Below are positions 14,322 to 17,743 of a stretch of 17,743 bases of DNA, piece after piece. The number at the start of each line of letters is the position of its first letter. Positions within the stretch are counted from its first letter, which is position 1. The notes under the pieces are model-generated. The model did not search any database and was not told the origin of the DNA. It saw only the letters and a list, made by a program, of their open reading frames with translations. Source of the stretch: Candidatus Aenigmatarchaeota archaeon (GTDB lineage: Archaea > Aenigmatarchaeota > Aenigmatarchaeia > CG10238-14); assembly GCA_026397455.1 (NCBI GenBank), contig JAPLUX010000083.1, positions 1-17,743 of the forward strand, in the 5' to 3' direction. The position numbers were made by a program, and so were the translations under genes.

Positions 14322-14381
14322 TGAACCCGAGATCTCCACATTACCAGTGTGGCGCTTTAACCAGGCTGAAGCTACTGAGGC
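14306..14381 (-). tRNA. tRNA-Thr (anticodon GGT)
   Basis: Read on the minus strand: acceptor GCCTCAG (from 14381) pairs with CTGAGGC (ending 14307). The D arm contains GG, the anticodon stem CCACA/TGTGG encloses loop CTGGTAA with anticodon GGT (14343-14345), and the T arm is CGGG-TTCAAAT-CCCG. Discriminator base U73 (14306) is typical of archaeal tRNA-Thr. No intron and no encoded CCA. ACN-decoding tRNA-Thr would be a t6A37 substrate, linking it to the KEOPS subunit in the same window. Its 3' end is duplicated at 11620-11636. Confidence 0.96.
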
Positions 14382-14406
14382 ATTCAATAAAATTTTCAAT
14401 TCCAAA

Positions 14407-14413
14407 ATTTATA
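14407..14413 (-). promoter_or_regulatory. TATA box of tRNA-Thr
   Basis: TATAAAT on the minus strand is centred 29 nt before the mature tRNA 5' end, the usual archaeal spacing for tRNA genes with a very short 5' leader. Confidence 0.5.
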
Positions 14414-14417
14414 CACT

Positions 14418-14585
14418 TTATTTAGTGATTTTTTCTACTATAAAATCTTTGAAAATTAGAACTTTATCCCCTTTCTTAACAGAAATAGAAGGGTTTATTT
14501 TTACATGAATTTTTCTACCTTCGTTATCAACAACAGCCTCTTTTTCTTTCAGTTCGATTACTTTTCCAGTCGTCGTTAAACACAT
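14418..14585 (-). CDS. HypC/HupF-type small protein (orphan)
   Basis: From ATG 14585 this 55-residue protein reads MCLTTTGKVIEL, then VVDNEGRKIHVKI and the C-terminal VKKGDKVLIFKDFIVEK. It matches the HypC fold: the N-terminal Cys2 in M-C-L, a GKV turn, and the GD-V-L block. HypC chaperones iron for [NiFe]-hydrogenase maturation with HypD, using Cys2. No hydrogenase or other hyp gene is in the window, and the protein is shorter than typical HypC (about 70-90). The in-frame ATG at 14600 is rejected because ATTTAAAT (14609-14616), centred 27 nt before 14585, predicts transcription starting at 14585. Confidence 0.85.
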   Translation of the reverse strand: MCLTTTGKVIELKEKEAVVDNEGRKIHVKINPSISVKKGDKVLIFKDFIVEKITK

Positions 14586-14608
14586 GATTATAAAATACAC
14601 AGAGAATT

Positions 14609-14616
14609 ATTTAAAT
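14609..14616 (-). promoter_or_regulatory. TATA box of the HypC-like gene (decides its start)
   Basis: ATTTAAAT is centred 27 nt before ATG 14585, giving a leaderless mRNA. It lies at the end of the nuclease gene upstream. Confidence 0.5.
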
Positions 14617-14623
14617 TTCTCAT

Positions 14624-15487
14624 CTAATTTTCTTCTTTTGGTTTTTCTTTAAAACAAAACTCTCTGAAATCGCAGTAGTCACAAAGTCTTGTTTCTTTCT
14701 TCGGGAATTCATCCAACACTGGTTTCTTGCTTCTGATCGTATCTATATCATTCTTTATCTCTTCTATATCTCTTTCTGAGATGGGATAGAAAACACTCTC
14801 ACCAGTTCTCAAATAATAGAAGGAAATATGCTTTGGCATTTCTCCGAACAATTTATTCCAAAGAAATGCGTACGCCTTACCTTGCTTCAAATGTTCTTCT
14901 GGTATGAAATGTGGGAATGGACATTTTGAAGTCTTATAATCGACTATTGCGATTCCTTTTCCGAATAGACTCATCGTCTTGTCAACAAACCCAGCCATAT
15001 CTTCTTCTTCCAATTCCAATTTCATTTCCATGTTTTTTGGATAAAAGAATCTTTTTATCTCTTCTTCAAACCATTGTGAATTCTTGTCCAGTTCCCTCAT
15101 CTTGCTCATCAAGGAAAATGCAAGTTTTATCGCGTAGAAATTCAAGAATTCTTTTGTTTCGTTTAAGAAGCTTGTCTTTTGACTTTCACTGCTGAAGCAA
15201 TCCTCATACAATTTTCCTATCTGGTTCCATTCTGTTTCGAGTAAAGAGAATAAAACTTTCCTGAATTTTTCCCACACCTCTTGCCAATTTTTTCCTTCCT
15301 CTATGTCAGTCAGATCAACAAAAGTGAAAAAATGTTCTAAGACACGATGAACGATTCTCCCTCTAACCATTGATGGTCTAGGTTTTTCTTCTATCTTTCT
15401 GATGAATTTATAGAAAAATTTTCTTGGGCATCCGAAGTAGCATGCTATGCCTGTTGGAGATAGCCTGATATGATTATTCTTTTCCAT
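14624..15487 (-). CDS. Cas4/RecB-like PD-(D/E)XK nuclease with Fe-S cluster
   Basis: 287 residues from ATG 15487. Nuclease motifs: H47 in GRIVHRVLE, D169 in GFVDK, D183-x-K185 in IVDYKTS, and Q202 in LKQGKAYAF. Cluster cysteines: C20 in GCPRKFFY and C269, C272, C278 (CDYCDFREFC), the one-plus-three arrangement of Cas4 and AddB nucleases. It is probably a single-strand exonuclease or endonuclease in DNA repair. No cas gene or CRISPR array is visible, so a stand-alone repair role is likelier than adaptation. ATG 15487 is preceded by GTGATC with correct spacing; that GTG (15496) is therefore taken as Shine-Dalgarno, not as start. Confidence 0.9.
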   Translation of the reverse strand: MEKNNHIRLSPTGIACYFGCPRKFFYKFIRKIEEKPRPSMVRGRIVHRVLEHFFTFVDLTDIEEGKNWQEVWEKFRKVLFSLLETEWNQIGKLYEDCFSSESQKTSFLNETKEFLNFYAIKLAFSLMSKMRELDKNSQWFEEEIKRFFYPKNMEMKLELEEEDMAGFVDKTMSLFGKGIAIVDYKTSKCPFPHFIPEEHLKQGKAYAFLWNKLFGEMPKHISFYYLRTGESVFYPISERDIEEIKNDIDTIRSKKPVLDEFPKKETRLCDYCDFREFCFKEKPKEEN

Positions 15488-15537
15488 AAGGATCACAAAA
15501 GTATGATGTATTATTGTTCGGACTAATTAATATTGTT

Positions 15538-16209
15538 TTATTTGATGGATTCAGCGAAATCGATTAAAACTTTTCTTGGGTCTTTTGCTTTCACGACGCC
15601 TGATGCAAGCAGAACTCCTACTGTCCCCAATTCTAAAGCTTTCTTTACATCTTCACCTTTTGTAATCCCAGCTCCACAGAGAACTTTAATGTTAGGATTA
15701 ATTTTTTTAATCACATTCACAGTCTTTTCAACAACTTCTGGTTTTGTTTGTGACACGGAAATGCCAGAACCGATTAACTCAGGAGGTTCGTACACGATGA
15801 AGCCTGGATTGAATTTAGCGATTTCTTTACTTTCGTTAACATCAGCAGAACAACAAACTGTTATTAATTCATAATCCTTTGCTGTTTGTATACATTCTCT
15901 GATTTTATTCAACTCTAATTTTCTTTCTGAATGATTTATTAAAGTGCCAACAGCACCGGCTTGTTTTAACGCTAAAGCAGAAACATGTCCCGTGAATGCT
16001 CCAGGTTTTATCGGGTCTAAATGTTGTGATAGTATCGGTATGTTGATTTCTTTTGATATGGAGCAAATGTCAGTGAATTGTGGGGCGACTGCGATTTCGA
16101 TTTTATATTCTTTAGAAACTGACTCACATATCTTTGCTAATTTTAAAGCATTCTGACCAGTACTTTCTTCATAACATTTGAAATTGACTATTATCAATGG
16201 AATCTTCAT
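15538..16209 (-). CDS. tpiA: Triosephosphate isomerase (archaeal type)
   Basis: Interconverts dihydroxyacetone phosphate and glyceraldehyde-3-phosphate in glycolysis/gluconeogenesis. The 223-residue protein has the short archaeal TPI form. Catalytic residues are visible: N9 and K11 (VNFK), H93 in LINHSERK, E141 in VYEPPELIGSG, and the phosphate-binding CGAGI (about 178-182) and GVLLASGV. Its ATG lies 41 nt inside the preceding NAD-kinase-like gene in another frame, so translation is probably coupled; no clear Shine-Dalgarno is seen. Confidence 0.96.
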   Translation of the reverse strand: MKIPLIIVNFKCYEESTGQNALKLAKICESVSKEYKIEIAVAPQFTDICSISKEINIPILSQHLDPIKPGAFTGHVSALALKQAGAVGTLINHSERKLELNKIRECIQTAKDYELITVCCSADVNESKEIAKFNPGFIVYEPPELIGSGISVSQTKPEVVEKTVNVIKKINPNIKVLCGAGITKGEDVKKALELGTVGVLLASGVVKAKDPRKVLIDFAESIK

Positions 16210-16762
16210 TAAACTTATTTTCGTCTAATATCATACTTCTTGTTCCACTCTTTGGGTTTTTGAATGCTATTCCTAACCCTTTAGAGAATTTTTTCCTACA
16301 GATAGAATAAAAATATGCGGTGCTGCCATAAGGAGTTGCGACTATAAAACCATCACTTATCTGTTCATCCTCTATATTTTTTCCGTTAATCATTATTTTT
16401 AACCTCAAAGCTTTGGTCGGAATTTTATGATGAATGCCTACTTCGTTTAATCCTATCAATTTTTTGGTTGAATCATCATTTACGATTACTTCAACTTTCA
16501 TCTCTTCTTTTATCTTGTATTTTTTTTCTCTTAATGAGTTCAATACTTCAGAATAATCGTCTTCCTTAGATTTCACACAAAATTTACTGTGTTTGACCAT
16601 TATCCTTGGGATGCCAGGATATACTCTTTCCCCGTACAATGCTGTCCCATCACCACCGAATGATATGACAACATCAGGATTTTTCTTGTCTGACTCTAAA
16701 CCAAACTCTGACAATTTTTCTTCTATTAATTCTCTTTCTTTACCAATAATAGCAACCTTCAT
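16169..16762 (-). CDS. NAD kinase-like protein, C-terminally short
   Basis: 197 residues. The NAD kinase signature GGDGT is at residues 36-40, followed by LNEVGIHHK and DGFIVATPYGSTAYFYSI, the conserved D-G-x-x-x-x-T-P-x-G-S-T-A-Y block. Instead of the common S-A-G-G-P it reads SICRKKFSKGLGIAFKNP, a variant I believe occurs in archaeal homologues. NAD kinases are usually about 250-300 residues; the C-terminal strands after the IAFKNP block are missing and the last 13 codons overlap tpiA. It may still phosphorylate NAD, or be a diverged paralogue. GTGAT lies 3 nt before ATG and the gene begins 4 nt after trxB, so the two are co-transcribed, fitting NADPH supply to thioredoxin reductase. Confidence 0.85.
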   Translation of the reverse strand: MKVAIIGKERELIEEKLSEFGLESDKKNPDVVISFGGDGTALYGERVYPGIPRIMVKHSKFCVKSKEDDYSEVLNSLREKKYKIKEEMKVEVIVNDDSTKKLIGLNEVGIHHKIPTKALRLKIMINGKNIEDEQISDGFIVATPYGSTAYFYSICRKKFSKGLGIAFKNPKSGTRSMILDENKFNEDSIDNSQFQML

Positions 16763-16766
16763 TCAA

Positions 16767-17708
16767 TCACTTATTCATCTTTCTCCAATCCAAGACCATC
16801 ATCGACTTGATGCCATGTATATAGTTGTAGGCAGTCAACCCAGCCTTTGCTCCTTCTCCAGCAGAAACAACAATCTGTTTAAACGGTGTATCAGTGACAT
16901 CACCTGCAGCAAATATACCAGGACAAGAAGTTTCACAGTTTTTGTTGACCATGACTTGATTATTATTCAATTTGACTAAATCTTTTATAAAATCGGTCTT
17001 AACCTCAGACCCGATCTCGATAAAAACTCCCTCGACTTCTATTTCTTTTCTCTTTTTTGTGTTTGCATCTTCGATTATAACAGATTTCACTGTTTTATTC
17101 CCTTTAATTTCTGCAACTATGCTATTCAAAACAAACTCAACATTTTTTTTCTTTTTTACTTCATTGACAAAAGATTCAAAACCACGGAATTCATCCCTTC
17201 TATGGATGAGATAAATTTTCTTAGCGATATCACTCAATAAGATAGTTGCATCGAGAGATGCATTACCACCACCTACCACAGCGACAGTTTTACCTCTGAA
17301 TAATGGAGCATCGCATGTTGCACAGTAAGAGATGCCTTTTCCAGTGAATTCTTTTTCACCAGGGACATTCAAATTTCTAGGAGTTTTACCGAACGCCAGA
17401 ATGATTGTTTTTGATTCATACTCTTTTTCCGTTGTTTTAACGATGAACGTTTTTCCTTTATGAGTTATTTTCACAACTTCATCATAAACAAATTCAACGC
17501 CGAAACCCTTCACTTGTTCTTCCATCGCCTTTATCAGTTTGAACCCTTCTATCTCCTTAAAACCAGGATAATTCTCTATACGTTCTATGTTTATTGCCTC
17601 ACCGCCCAAATCTTTTGATAATATCAGAGTCTTTAAACCCCTTCTAGAAGTATAGATTGCAGATGTCAGTCCAGCAGGTCCAGCCCCAATTATTATCACG
17701 TCATACAT
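16767..17708 (-). CDS. trxB: Thioredoxin-disulfide reductase
   Basis: FAD enzyme passing electrons from NAD(P)H to thioredoxin. The 313-residue protein has the FAD motif GAGPAG (8-13), the redox pair CATC (C129, C132), the nucleotide-binding GGGNAS (about 145-150) with HRRDEFR around 170, and the closing FAD block [15 protein letters not shown]. Length is standard. The NADP-versus-NAD preference is suggested by HRRDEFR, typical of NADPH enzymes. GTGAT lies 3 nt before ATG 17708 and an A/T-rich box (CATAAATATTATA, around 17715-17728) precedes it; it is probably the first gene of a trxB-nadK-tpiA operon. Confidence 0.96.
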   Translation of the reverse strand: MYDVIIIGAGPAGLTSAIYTSRRGLKTLILSKDLGGEAINIERIENYPGFKEIEGFKLIKAMEEQVKGFGVEFVYDEVVKITHKGKTFIVKTTEKEYESKTIILAFGKTPRNLNVPGEKEFTGKGISYCATCDAPLFRGKTVAVVGGGNASLDATILLSDIAKKIYLIHRRDEFRGFESFVNEVKKKKNVEFVLNSIVAEIKGNKTVKSVIIEDANTKKRKEIEVEGVFIEIGSEVKTDFIKDLVKLNNNQVMVNKNCETSCPGIFAAGDVTDTPFKQIVVSAGEGAKAGLTAYNYIHGIKSMMVLDWRKMNK

Positions 17709-17743
17709 ACAATCACTATAATATTTATGAAATTAAAGGATTT

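Noticed and set aside
14586..14600. Five-residue longer start of the HypC-like protein
   Set aside because: It would lie upstream of the predicted transcription start, and HypC family proteins begin with M-C at 14585.
15533..15874. Open frame on the plus strand opposite tpiA
   Set aside because: Shadow of the conserved triosephosphate isomerase gene; no ribosome-binding site and no recognisable protein.

Overview
The window is archaeal and AT-rich (roughly one third G+C by eye). Archaeal and eukaryotic-type informational genes show this: RNase P protein Rpp21, ribosomal proteins eS19 and eL43, RNA polymerase subunit RpoP, a PDCD5-type protein, prefoldin beta, KEOPS Pcc1, archaeal SepF, NurA and an archaeal-type AlaRS. 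Very tight packing, short proteins and split or trimmed tRNA synthetases suggest a small-genome lineage, possibly DPANN. That placement is inference. First genes of operons often have a TATA-like box about 26-29 nt before the start codon (leaderless mRNAs). Downstream genes carry a GGAGGTGATC-type Shine-Dalgarno placed so that GTG lies about 5 nt before ATG.

Left part (1-6001): a partial NurA nuclease on the minus strand, then on the plus strand methionyl-tRNA synthetase with its tRNA-binding domain as a separate overlapping gene, a two-CBS-domain protein, and AlaRS. AlaRS ends about 80 residues after its editing-site CxxxH motif, so it lacks the usual C-Ala domain. A 51-codon ORF just behind it resembles the AlaRS C-terminal helical linker. 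Between the CBS gene and alaS, on the minus strand, is a 33-residue acidic, tryptophan-rich protein gene with its own promoter-like box, Shine-Dalgarno and T-rich terminator.

Middle (6006-9750, minus strand): a lipoprotein and membrane-anchored thioredoxin pair, then a long information-processing operon read from right to left: rnp4, a small membrane protein, rps19e, PDCD5-type gene, rpl37ae, rpoP, pcc1, pfdB, a UPF0147 gene and sepF. A palindromic TATA box at 9790-9797 separates rnp4 from a large secreted, Ig-like cell-surface protein on the plus strand (true start 9820).

A probable integrated islet (11620-14321): a 17-nt copy (16 matches) of the 3' end of the tRNA-Thr gene at 14306-14381 lies just after the surface-protein gene, in the same orientation. 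Between the two copies are only three unrecognised, very AT-rich membrane-protein genes and no integrase. This looks like a small tRNA-targeted element or its remnant.

Right part (14306-17743, minus strand): tRNA-Thr(GGT), a short HypC-like protein with no hydrogenase gene nearby, a Cas4-like Fe-S PD-(D/E)XK nuclease with no CRISPR nearby, triosephosphate isomerase, a short NAD-kinase-like protein and thioredoxin reductase. The last three probably form one operon.
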